NCBI GenBank assembly: GCA_963580245.1
Contig: CAUZJO010000115.1
Location: forward strand, 1-15,192
Direction: 5' to 3'
DNA: 15,192 nucleotides
Source: CAUZJO01 sp963580245
GTDB lineage: Bacteria > Sumerlaeota > Sumerlaeia > MVZB01
Numbering within the stretch: the first letter of the stretch is position 1; the number at the start of each line of letters is the position of its first letter. The notes beneath the pieces are model-generated. The model was not told the DNA's origin and searched no databases. It saw only the letters and a program-made list of their open reading frames with translations. This document shows, piece by piece, positions 7,056 to 15,078 of this stretch. The position numbers and the translations under genes were made by a program.

Positions 7056-8102
7056 ATGCCCAACAGATGTCGAATTACCTCGGGCCCGGATAAGCGTCCG
7101 AGGATTGCCCATCGCGCTCCTCGCCGCTCGTGCCGGCTCGCCTTGCTCTTTGTCCTGACCGGGCCCGCCCTTCTCATCGGATGCTCGCCGTGGAGGCCGG
7201 TCTTGAGGGCGAAGCGGGTCATGGAGATGCCCCGGCCCAATATGCGCATCGAATCCGAACTGTGGCGCGCCGCCCGGCCCTTGACCGTCAGGATGCCGGG
7301 CGCCGCGGGGTCGAGCGCCGCGACGGACCGCGTGCGCCTCAGGGCGATCCACGATGGGCGCGCCCTCTCCATCTTGGCCTCCTGGCCCGACGCCACCGAG
7401 ACGTTCACCGCGCGCCAGTGGGTGTGGGACGAGAGACGCCGCGACTACTCCCTGCTCCAGCTCATTGTCGATCAATTCGAGATCCATTGGGCCATGACGG
7501 ACGACGCCAGCTTTCGCTGGTTCGATGGCCGGCCGGCGCGTTACGACGTGTGGCGCTGGCGGGCGGGCTGGACCAACGTCTCCGGCTATGCCGATGACCT
7601 CCAACTCGGGCTCGTCCCGCATCAGGCCGACGTGGACCCGGCGACGATCGAGGGGGAGTTGTATCCGGTGCGCGGCGGCACGGGGGCACTGGTCGAGATG
7701 CGCTGGACGCCCGATCCCGGCATCCCCGGCACCGTCGCGACCGCCAGGCCGATGATCCGGGAAAAGACCCGCCTGCCCGGGGCCGAGGCCCGCCAGCCCA
7801 TCGGCAGCGCGGGCGACGTGGAGGCCCTCGGCCTGTTCAATTTGACCGAGCCGTTCAAGCCCAAGTTCTGGTTCTCCTCGGGCGGGGAGCGCATCCCAGG
7901 CTACTGGTTTGAGGACGACATGGACCAGCCGCTGGGCGGCTTCTGGTTCGTCGAGTTCCACCGGGCGCTGGTGACCGGGGATGAGGACCATGACTATCAG
8001 CTACGCGGCAAAGGCCCCCACCGGTTCGCCGTCGGCGTGGCGGACGAGGTCACCGGCGATGATTCGCTCATCTCCCGCCCCATCCGGCTTTATCTGGATT
8101 AG
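7056..8102 (+). CDS. Lipoprotein with ethylbenzene-dehydrogenase-type haem-binding domain
   Basis: The 348-residue protein has a basic N-terminus, the hydrophobic run LALLFVLTGPALLIGC and a lipobox cysteine at C43, so it is probably an exported lipoprotein. The mature part resembles the haem-binding gamma-subunit domain of ethylbenzene dehydrogenase and DMSO-reductase-family enzymes (EB_dh). Seen are ELWRAARPLTV (68-78), RLRAIHDGRALSILASWPD (94-112), QFEIHWAM (140-147), YDVWRWRAGWTNVSGYADD (163-181) and FWFVEFHRALVTGDEDHDY (296-314). There is no CXXCH, so any haem would be b-type and non-covalent. No molybdopterin, iron-sulfur or cytochrome partner lies nearby, so its electron partner is unknown. 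The Shine-Dalgarno before ATG 7056 is weak; the start is chosen because it supplies the signal peptide. Confidence 0.75.
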   Translation: MPNRCRITSGPDKRPRIAHRAPRRSCRLALLFVLTGPALLIGCSPWRPVLRAKRVMEMPRPNMRIESELWRAARPLTVRMPGAAGSSAATDRVRLRAIHDGRALSILASWPDATETFTARQWVWDERRRDYSLLQLIVDQFEIHWAMTDDASFRWFDGRPARYDVWRWRAGWTNVSGYADDLQLGLVPHQADVDPATIEGELYPVRGGTGALVEMRWTPDPGIPGTVATARPMIREKTRLPGAEARQPIGSAGDVEALGLFNLTEPFKPKFWFSSGGERIPGYWFEDDMDQPLGGFWFVEFHRALVTGDEDHDYQLRGKGPHRFAVGVADEVTGDDSLISRPIRLYLD

Positions 8103-8109
8103 ATCAACG

Positions 8110-8123
8110 CGATTTTAAAATCG
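8110..8123. other. 14-bp perfect palindrome after the haem-binding lipoprotein gene
   Basis: CGATTTTAAAATCG begins 8 bp after the TAG stop of the lipoprotein gene. It is perfectly self-complementary with no loop, so it is a weak hairpin. It could be a binding site or part of a bidirectional termination region between the two converging genes. No function is demonstrated. Confidence 0.3.
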
Positions 8124-8133
8124 GTCCGCCATG

Positions 8134-8346
8134 TTAGGGTTCCGGCGCGGTCTCGAGGCATTTGATGAGGTCGGCGACGTCGACCTTTCCGTCCTCGTTC
8201 AGGTCGAGTCCGGCGGGGTCGTCATCCTGGCCCAGCAGGTAGCGCAGCAGTTGCGCGACGCAGCGTTCGGGACCGTCTTGTGATTCAGAAATGGGAGCGC
8301 GCAAGGTGACGGGATTGGGGTGGAGACCAGGCTGATGCGTCCACAT
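8134..8346 (-). pseudogene. Dockerin type I remnant
   Basis: A 70-residue frame ends with LLRYLLGQDDDPAGLDLNEDGKVDVADLIKCLE. This matches the second half of a type I dockerin: helix, spacer, then the calcium-binding loop D-L-N-E-D-G-K-V-D-V and its F-helix. Dockerin domains normally have two such loops at the C-terminus of large secreted proteins. Here the first loop and the whole catalytic or adhesive body are missing, and the first 30 residues look non-coding. The remnant starts exactly where the degenerate hairpin repeat begins (8347), so rearrangement at the repeat may have removed the rest. It converges with the lipoprotein gene. It could alternatively be a genuine small calcium-binding protein, which I think less likely. 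Confidence 0.5.
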
Positions 8347-8511
8347 GGGACGCGATGTTGAGGCTGATTACGATTACGAGCGCGAACGGGGACTGAAGAA
8401 CCTACTCGATTGAAGCCTTCGAGGACGAGGGCCGATTATAAACGAGAACGCGGGGCCTTCAGCGGAGCGGCGTTTTCTCCCATATCTAAATCACACCCCA
8501 CAAAAACCCTT
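8347..8511 (+). repeat. Degenerate copy of the dispersed hairpin repeat (copy C)
   Basis: The stretch GATTACGATTACGAG (8367-8381) and its left flank match the right arm of the complete copy at 11951-12062 at about three quarters of positions. GAGGACGAGGGCCG (8420-8433) repeats the right-arm core of the copy at 15161-15192. The following bases, CGATTATAAACGAGAA and onward to AATCACACCC (8489-8498), parallel the flank after the complete copy (CGATCATTAACCAGAA to AATCACACCC at 12117-12126). No left arm is visible, so this copy cannot fold into the large hairpin. Element limits are estimates. It lies in the upstream region of glmS. Confidence 0.5.
8410..8439 (+). promoter_or_regulatory. Weak candidate promoter upstream of glmS
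   Basis: TTGAAG (8410-8415) and GATTAT (8434-8439) are four-of-six matches to -35 and -10 hexamers with an 18-bp spacer. The site lies inside the degenerate repeat, about 220 bp before the glmS ATG, and would give a long leader. A small inverted repeat follows, GAGAACGC at 8444 against GCGTTTTCTC at 8470-8479, and could attenuate it. The support is limited. Confidence 0.2.
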
Positions 8512-8547
8512 GAGCAACAGAACCCCGGCGGCACATGATAATCGGGT

Positions 8548-8612
8548 GGTTGCAAGGACGCGGGATGCATTGAACGTGGAGCTTGTCCTTGTGATCAATG
8601 ACACCCGCAACC
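8548..8612 (+). promoter_or_regulatory. Structured leader candidate upstream of glmS
   Basis: Two nested stems can form. GGTTGC (8548-8553) pairs with GCAACC (8607-8612), and CAAGGAC (8553-8559) pairs with GTCCTTG (8585-8591). They share one C, so one pair must open. An alternative pairing, GGGTG (8544-8548) with CACCC (8602-8606), conflicts with the outer stem or would make a pseudoknot. The hairpin ends 53 bp before the glmS ATG. It does not match the core of the glmS ribozyme as I know it. A regulatory role is inference. Confidence 0.3.
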
Positions 8613-8665
8613 TTGCCCTGATCTTCCCCGGGCTTCGACCATCCTGACCAAAAGGACCTCCTAAC

Positions 8666-10495
<1,830 letters not shown>

Positions 10496-10510
10496 GCGCG
10501 GGGCGGCGCA

Positions 10511-11932
10511 TTACCGGCGAGAGCCGAGCCTGCCGATCCAGTCATTGACCAGGAAGACCGGGATCAGCGCCAGGCCGATCAGGCTGGCCAGCAGGGCCAT
10601 GGGCCAGCGCATCCAGGCCCGCGCCGACGTCAGCCCCAGCCCCCAGCGCACCCAGCGTTTGCCCCGCAAGGTGTTGAGTCCACGGCGCGTCTCGGCCAAT
10701 TCGGCCTCCAGCCGCCCCAGCCGCCGGTGTTGTTCCTCGAAGCGCAGTCGCGAGGCCGTTTTCCCTTCGCGGAAGACGGGTTGGCGGCAAAACTCCGCCA
10801 GCGGCCCGATCGTGAGGTCCCAAGGCAGCTCCCGCCGGACCAGGTCGAGGGCCGATTGGGCCGGGCCATCAACGTCCAGTTCACCCCGCAGGATTCCCCG
10901 GAGCAGCTCTCCGATTCCCTTGTCATCCTCCGGGTCAACCACCCATCCGGCCCCGGCGCGGTCGATGATTTCGCCCAGCTCATCGTAGTGGTGATGGATC
11001 ACGGGCAAGCCGCCGGCCAGATAGACGACCGTGCGGGTTGGGAACGCCAGTTCGCGTTCCGGATTGCGCGCCATCGCGTCGAGCGCGACCCCTCCCTCGG
11101 CCAAGAGTTTCTGATAACGCGCGAAATCCATCGGCGGGAGCAAGCACGCCCGCGGATGATGCTCGACCCGAGCCGCGAGTTTCTCGAACCGCCCGCGCGA
11201 GACGTCAAGCGAGGGGTGCGGCCCGCCGACGAAGACGAGCTCGCCCCGCCCTTCGGCCTCCAGCGCCTCCAGCGCGGCTTCCACGATCGTCGTGGGGTTC
11301 TGCCACGGCAGGAAGAAACCACCGTACACGAACCGGTCGGCTCGCGCATGGGGCCTTTCAACGAACGGGGCCATCGAAAAGGGGATCACCGGCAAAAGCT
11401 CGGTCTCGACCGCGTCCGCCGGCCAGCCGGCCATCATCAGATAGGGGAGAAAATAGAGCCGCTGCCGGCGACCCGAGGCAACCAGGAAATCGGCGCGGCG
11501 CAGGGCGTCGAGTTTTTCCCGCAAATCCGCCTCGGGATCGGCCGAGCCCCACAGGCGCCTTTCGAGCAAATGCGGCCCGGCCAAGTCGATCGCCAGGGGG
11601 CAGTCGACCTCGCCCAATTCCGTAGCCAGGCCCCAGTGCTGGAGGACAATCACGTCCGGCCCCCGCCGGGCGACCTCTTCTCGCAGCGATGGGCGATCGA
11701 ACGTCCCAACCCAATCGGGCCGGCTGGGTTGCGAGGCATCCGTTGCTTGCGGCCCATCGCCCTCGGCGCCCGGGGCGTAGGTGGCCGTCGCGCTCGACGG
11801 CATGAGCGCCGTCACCTCGAGGCCCCGCGAACGCAGCCCCTGGGCCAGCCCCCATGCCCGCAACCCCGCGCCGGTCGCGGGTAGGTTCCCGACGGGCAAC
11901 GGTTCGGTGGTCAGGACCAAAACACGCGTCAT
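10511..11932 (-). CDS. GT-B-type glycosyltransferase with C-terminal coiled coil and membrane anchor
   Basis: From the ATG at 11932 the protein has 473 residues. The N-terminus MTRVLVLTTEPLPVGNLPATGAGLRAWGLAQGLRSRGLEVTAL is the first Rossmann half of a GT4-like glycosyltransferase. A second half starts near 200 (RFVYGGFFLPWQNP, then ELVFVGGPHP at 231-240). It continues through FPTRTVVYLAGGLPVIHHHYDELGEII (297-323), where the nucleotide-sugar-binding region lies. A helical, charged stretch (about 395-425) looks like a coiled coil, and about 441-464 is a hydrophobic anchor. It probably adds a sugar to a surface glycan at the inner membrane; donor and acceptor are unknown. The ATG at 11932 has AAAGGCGG upstream. 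The frame also runs upstream to 12004 through the hairpin repeat, which adds 24 repeat-encoded residues that I exclude. Confidence 0.8.
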   Translation of the reverse strand: MTRVLVLTTEPLPVGNLPATGAGLRAWGLAQGLRSRGLEVTALMPSSATATYAPGAEGDGPQATDASQPSRPDWVGTFDRPSLREEVARRGPDVIVLQHWGLATELGEVDCPLAIDLAGPHLLERRLWGSADPEADLREKLDALRRADFLVASGRRQRLYFLPYLMMAGWPADAVETELLPVIPFSMAPFVERPHARADRFVYGGFFLPWQNPTTIVEAALEALEAEGRGELVFVGGPHPSLDVSRGRFEKLAARVEHHPRACLLPPMDFARYQKLLAEGGVALDAMARNPERELAFPTRTVVYLAGGLPVIHHHYDELGEIIDRAGAGWVVDPEDDKGIGELLRGILRGELDVDGPAQSALDLVRRELPWDLTIGPLAEFCRQPVFREGKTASRLRFEEQHRRLGRLEAELAETRRGLNTLRGKRWVRWGLGLTSARAWMRWPMALLASLIGLALIPVFLVNDWIGRLGSRR

Positions 11933-11950
11933 GGGACCCGCCTTTGAGTT

Positions 11951-12150
11951 GGCTCTCGGCTCTCGTCCCTCGTCCTCGTAATCGGTCTTTTTCTCGGGCC
12001 GCAATCGAGGTGGGTCGCGCTGATGAGGCGGATTCCGATTACGAGGACGAGAGCCGTGAGCCGATCATTAACCAGAAAAGGGGTCCGCCATCGAAGCAAC
12101 GTCTATTCAAAAACTGAATCACACCCAATCTTACACAAGACCCAAATTCA
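11951..12150 (+). repeat. Dispersed hairpin repeat, complete copy A
   Basis: The left arm is 11951-11985 and the right arm 12035-12062, with a 49-nt loop. The arms pair at 27 of 28 positions if a 7-nt bulge in the left arm (TCCCTCG) is allowed. The left arm matches that of the copy at 15079 at 31 of 34 positions. Loop segments such as TCGGGC-GCAATC are shared as well. The right flank to about 12150 is shared with the degenerate copy at 8347-8511, including AATCACACCC (12117-12126). The repeat sits between divergent genes, 19 bp upstream of the glycosyltransferase ATG and within the upstream region of cysE. The outer right limit is an estimate. Confidence 0.75.
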
Positions 12151-12223
12151 AATACAGAAATCCCCAGGCGCGTTGTAGAATGGCACTGACCATGGAGTAA
12201 GTCCATGAGACGAGGATAAGAAC

Positions 12224-13048
12224 ATGAGCAATCCCCATCAAGACCCGATCTGGCAGGGCATCCGCGAGGAGGTCACTCACTCGGCCGCCGAAGAGCCAAT
12301 GCTGGCCAGTTTCCTGCACGCCACGGTGCTCAACCATGACAGCCTGGAGGATGCGCTGAGCTTTCAATTGGCCGGCAAGGTCAGCGGCCGCACCCTGGAT
12401 TCCATGGCGATTCGCGAGGTGATCACCGAGGCGTTGAAGACCGACGCGAGCATCGGCGAGGCCGTGCGCGCCGACATCCAGGCCGTGCGCGACCGCGACC
12501 CCGCGTGCACGCGATACTCCGCGCCGCTGCTCTATTTGAAGGGCTTCCACGCGCTTCAGACTTACCGCATCGCCCATTGGTTGTGGGGCCAGGGACGCCA
12601 GGAACTTGCGCTCTTTCTGCAGAGTCACGTCTCGCGGATCTTCAGCGTCGACATCCACCCGGCCGCCCGCATCGGCAAGGCGATCCTGATCGACCACGCC
12701 ACGGGCATTGTGATCGGCGAGACGGCCGTGGTCGAGGATAACGTGTCGCTGCTGCACGAGGTGACCCTGGGTGGGACCGGCAAGGATGTCGGTGACCGCC
12801 ACCCCAAGGTGCGCAAAGGGGTGCTGATCGGCGTGGGGGCCAAGATCCTGGGCAACATCGAGATCGGCGAAGGCGCCAAGATCGCCGCCGGCAGCGTGGT
12901 ACTCAAATCCGTTCCGCCCCACACCACCGCTGTCGGAGTCCCCGCCCGCATCCATAAGACCCCCCCCCGCCACGACCAACCGGCCCTGGAGATGGACCAC
13001 CGCATCCCGAACGAGGTAGAGCCGACACGGGACAAGGCCCAGAGTTAG
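12224..13048 (+). CDS. cysE: Serine O-acetyltransferase
   Basis: This enzyme transfers acetyl from acetyl-CoA to L-serine, the committed step of cysteine synthesis. The 274-residue product matches the E. coli length (273), and key residues fall at the same numbers: D92, D143 in SVDIHP, D157 and H158 in DHATG, R192 and H193 in DRHPKV. The N-terminal helical domain is followed by the left-handed beta-helix hexapeptide repeats (about 145-240, for example IGKAILIDHATGIVIGETAVVED). The CoA-binding HEVTLGGTGK (178-187) is present. GAGGA about 7 nt before the ATG is a good ribosome binding site. A run of nine C (12960-12968) lies in the tail after the beta-helix. It converges with tsaD with 32 bp between. 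The hairpin repeat lies upstream. Confidence 0.95.
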   Translation: MSNPHQDPIWQGIREEVTHSAAEEPMLASFLHATVLNHDSLEDALSFQLAGKVSGRTLDSMAIREVITEALKTDASIGEAVRADIQAVRDRDPACTRYSAPLLYLKGFHALQTYRIAHWLWGQGRQELALFLQSHVSRIFSVDIHPAARIGKAILIDHATGIVIGETAVVEDNVSLLHEVTLGGTGKDVGDRHPKVRKGVLIGVGAKILGNIEIGEGAKIAAGSVVLKSVPPHTTAVGVPARIHKTPPRHDQPALEMDHRIPNEVEPTRDKAQS

Positions 13049-13080
13049 AATTCATGATGATCAAACCGAGACGGGTCATC

Positions 13081-14235
13081 TTAAATCCCCATCCCCGGGT
13101 CCGCGTTGAGACGTAGCGCGTCACTGGGCGAGAGGGGCTGGAGTTGCCAGGCCAGCCCGGCGATCATCGCCGCGTTGTCGGTGCACAGCGACGGATGCGG
13201 GAACCAAACGCGCAGGCCGGGGCGACTGCGGGTCAGCTCCCGCGCGCGGCGGCGCAGACCGCGATTGCACGCCACGCCCCCCGTCACGACCAGATCATGC
13301 ACCCCGCGTCCTCGCGCCGCCTCGAGTGATTTGCCGAGCAGCGATTCGACCGCCGCTTCCTGAAACGACGCGCAGAAGTCCCTCTGGACGGCTTCAGGGA
13401 GCCGGCCGTCATATTGTGCCTTGAGGCGTTCGGCCTCGCGCCCGGCGGCCGTCTTGAGCCCGCTGAAGGAGAAATCCGGTTGGTCGCGCCCCATCATTGG
13501 GATCGGGAGGTCGAAGGCCCGTGGGTCGCCGCCCTCGGCCAGCCGGTCGATCGCCGGCCCGCCGGGATAACCCAATCCCGCCGCGCGCGCGACTTTATCG
13601 AATGCCTCGCCGGCCGCGTCGTCGCGCGTCTGGGCGATCGTTGACATCCGGTCCGGCCCCTCGACCCAAACCAGCGAGGTGTGACCCCCCGAGACGATCA
13701 GGCCCACGTGGGGCAGGGCGGGGCGCGCGATCACCGGCGCGGGTTCGGCCGATAGGGAGGACCCCGCCGGGTCGGGTGCCACGGGCACGACGTTGGATTC
13801 ATTGCCGGCTTTGATCAGCAGGTGGGCACCCTGGCGCGGGGTCAGGTAGATCGAATAGACGTGGGCGGCCAGGTGATTGACGGCGACCAACGGACAGCGA
13901 TGCAGCCACGCCAGCGCCTTGGCCGTTTCGATGCCCACCAGCAGGCAACCGATCAGCCCCGGGCCCTGGGTCACGGCCACCGCCTCAACCCGCTCCCAGC
14001 CGACCCCGGCCTCCTCCAGAACCTGATGAACAAGCGGCAGGCAGGCTTGGATATGGATACGCGCGGCCACCTCGGGTACCACCCCGCCGAACTGGGCGTG
14101 CAGATCGACCTGCGAAGCCAAGGCCTCGGCCCGCACCCGCCCCTCGCGCGTCACGAGTGCCGCGGCGGTCTCGTCGCACGACGATTCAATGCCCAGAATC
14201 ACGTGTTCGTTTGCTTCCGCCACATCTTCCCTCAC
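13081..14235 (-). CDS. tsaD: tRNA N6-adenosine threonylcarbamoyltransferase TsaD
   Basis: TsaD, with TsaB and TsaE, transfers threonylcarbamoyl to A37 of ANN-decoding tRNAs in the cytoplasm. The 384-residue product starts with ILGIESSCDETAAALV (13-28). Metal-binding histidines H121 and H125 lie in NHLAAHVY. VSGGHTSL (181-188), GEAFDKVAR, FSFSGLKTA and TGGVACN follow, with DNAAMIAG near the end. The spacing from H125 to SGGHT is about 56 residues against about 20 in E. coli, so roughly 36 residues (about 133-172, Ala/Pro/Ser-rich) are inserted. The start is a GTG at 14235; an in-frame GTG at 14202 (VILGIESS) is also possible and neither has a strong ribosome binding site. It is divergent from the ferritin gene. 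Confidence 0.93.
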   Translation of the reverse strand: MREDVAEANEHVILGIESSCDETAAALVTREGRVRAEALASQVDLHAQFGGVVPEVAARIHIQACLPLVHQVLEEAGVGWERVEAVAVTQGPGLIGCLLVGIETAKALAWLHRCPLVAVNHLAAHVYSIYLTPRQGAHLLIKAGNESNVVPVAPDPAGSSLSAEPAPVIARPALPHVGLIVSGGHTSLVWVEGPDRMSTIAQTRDDAAGEAFDKVARAAGLGYPGGPAIDRLAEGGDPRAFDLPIPMMGRDQPDFSFSGLKTAAGREAERLKAQYDGRLPEAVQRDFCASFQEAAVESLLGKSLEAARGRGVHDLVVTGGVACNRGLRRRARELTRSRPGLRVWFPHPSLCTDNAAMIAGLAWQLQPLSPSDALRLNADPGMGI

Positions 14236-14327
14236 AAGCGCGCCATTGCTTTCCTCGAAGTTATCTTACCCATGCCCGATCCCACCCGCCACGCCGATCC
14301 AACGGAGCGGTGTCTCGATTCCATAAG

Positions 14328-14414
14328 CCCCCACGGCTGGCGCGGGAAAGAGCGCGTGGGGGTTCTTCTCGCCTCGAACAGATCCGTTTTAGTGTTGAGC
14401 TTTCGTCGCGGATC
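14328..14414 (+). promoter_or_regulatory. Two hairpins in the tsaD-ferritin intergenic region
   Basis: The 303 bases between tsaD and ferritin hold no convincing gene. CCCCCACG (14328-14335) pairs perfectly with CGTGGGGG (14355-14362) and is followed by TTCTTCTC, which makes it terminator-like on the plus strand. GATCCG (14381-14386) pairs with CGGATC (14409-14414). Together with the terminator-like hairpin at 14490 they suggest a structured leader or a small RNA ahead of ferritin. A weak TTGAGC / TGACAT pair with a 17-bp spacer (14395-14423) is the only promoter-like match I saw. Function is inference. Confidence 0.35.
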
Positions 14415-14489
14415 AGGTGACATGCTGGGGACGGAGACGAACCTAGCAAATCAGGGCCGAGCACGAGCGACCTAAAGGCCAAACACGGC

Positions 14490-14520
14490 GGCGGGCCCAT
14501 CCCCCGCCTTCCTTTTTCTC
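14490..14520 (+). terminator. Terminator-like hairpin just upstream of the ferritin ribosome binding site
   Basis: GGCGGG (14490-14495) pairs with CCCGCC (14503-14508) across a 7-nt loop and is followed by the T-rich TTCCTTTTTCTC (14509-14520). It looks like an intrinsic terminator on the plus strand. It lies only 18 bp before the ferritin ATG and just ahead of its AAAGGA ribosome binding site, and no plus-strand gene precedes it. It could be an attenuator for ferritin or the end of an upstream small RNA. Confidence 0.5.
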
Positions 14521-14538
14521 AGTGAAAGGACACGACCC

Positions 14539-15063
14539 ATGATCAGCCAAAAAGTGCGAGACAAACTGATTGAACAAGTCAAGACCGAGTGGGAGTCGGA
14601 TTTCTTCTACTTGGCGATGATGGCGTGGTGCTTCAACAACGACTATGACGGCTTCGGCAACTGGTTCTACAACCAGGCCAACGAGGAGCGCGGCCACGGC
14701 CTGCGCATCCTGCAATACGTGACCGACGTGGGCGGCGACATCTCGGTCCCGTCGGTCGACGTGCCGCGCATCGCGTTCGAGGGCCTCGAGCACATCTTCA
14801 AGCTGCAACTCGAACACGAGGAGCTGGTCACCAAACGGGTCTATGAATTGGTCAACCTGAGCGTCCAGGAAAATGACCATTCGACCCACACCTTCCTGCA
14901 GTGGTTCATCAAGGAACAGATCGAGGAAGAATCGACTGCGCGCAACCTACTGGCCAAAGTCCGCCGCGCCGAAGGCTCGCCCGGCGCGCTGCTGATGCTC
15001 GAAAGCGAACTGGCCAAACAACGCCCGGCCAAACTGCCGGGTACCGAGGAAGCTGATGGTTAA
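14539..15063 (+). CDS. ftnA: Bacterial ferritin (non-haem, FtnA-like)
   Basis: Ferritin forms a 24-subunit cage that oxidises Fe2+ and stores it as a mineral in the cytoplasm. The 174-residue product is of normal length, and its ferroxidase residues fall at E. coli FtnA numbers. These are E17 (TEWESDF), E49, E50 and H53 (NEERGHG), E94, E126 and Q127 (IKEQIEEE), and E129 and E130. The four-helix-bundle pattern is intact, and no haem-ligand methionine of the bacterioferritin type was recognised. AAAGGA before the ATG is a good ribosome binding site. The leader carries a terminator-like hairpin, so expression may be attenuated. No Fur-box-like palindrome was recognised by eye. A hairpin repeat begins 15 bp after the TAA stop. 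Confidence 0.95.
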   Translation: MISQKVRDKLIEQVKTEWESDFFYLAMMAWCFNNDYDGFGNWFYNQANEERGHGLRILQYVTDVGGDISVPSVDVPRIAFEGLEHIFKLQLEHEELVTKRVYELVNLSVQENDHSTHTFLQWFIKEQIEEESTARNLLAKVRRAEGSPGALLMLESELAKQRPAKLPGTEEADG

Positions 15064-15078
15064 GAGTTTGAAACAATC

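Noticed and set aside
8500..8665. A glmS ribozyme in the glmS leader
   Set aside because: No match to the conserved cleavage-site and core segments as I know them. Only generic stems are present.
10727..11884. 385-residue plus-strand frame antisense to the glycosyltransferase
   Set aside because: No family resemblance. The minus-strand frame carries the GT-B motifs and a good ribosome binding site.
11951..12062. Hairpin repeat as a CRISPR array or a tandem repeat
   Set aside because: The copies are kilobases apart, carry inverted arms and have no regular spacers.
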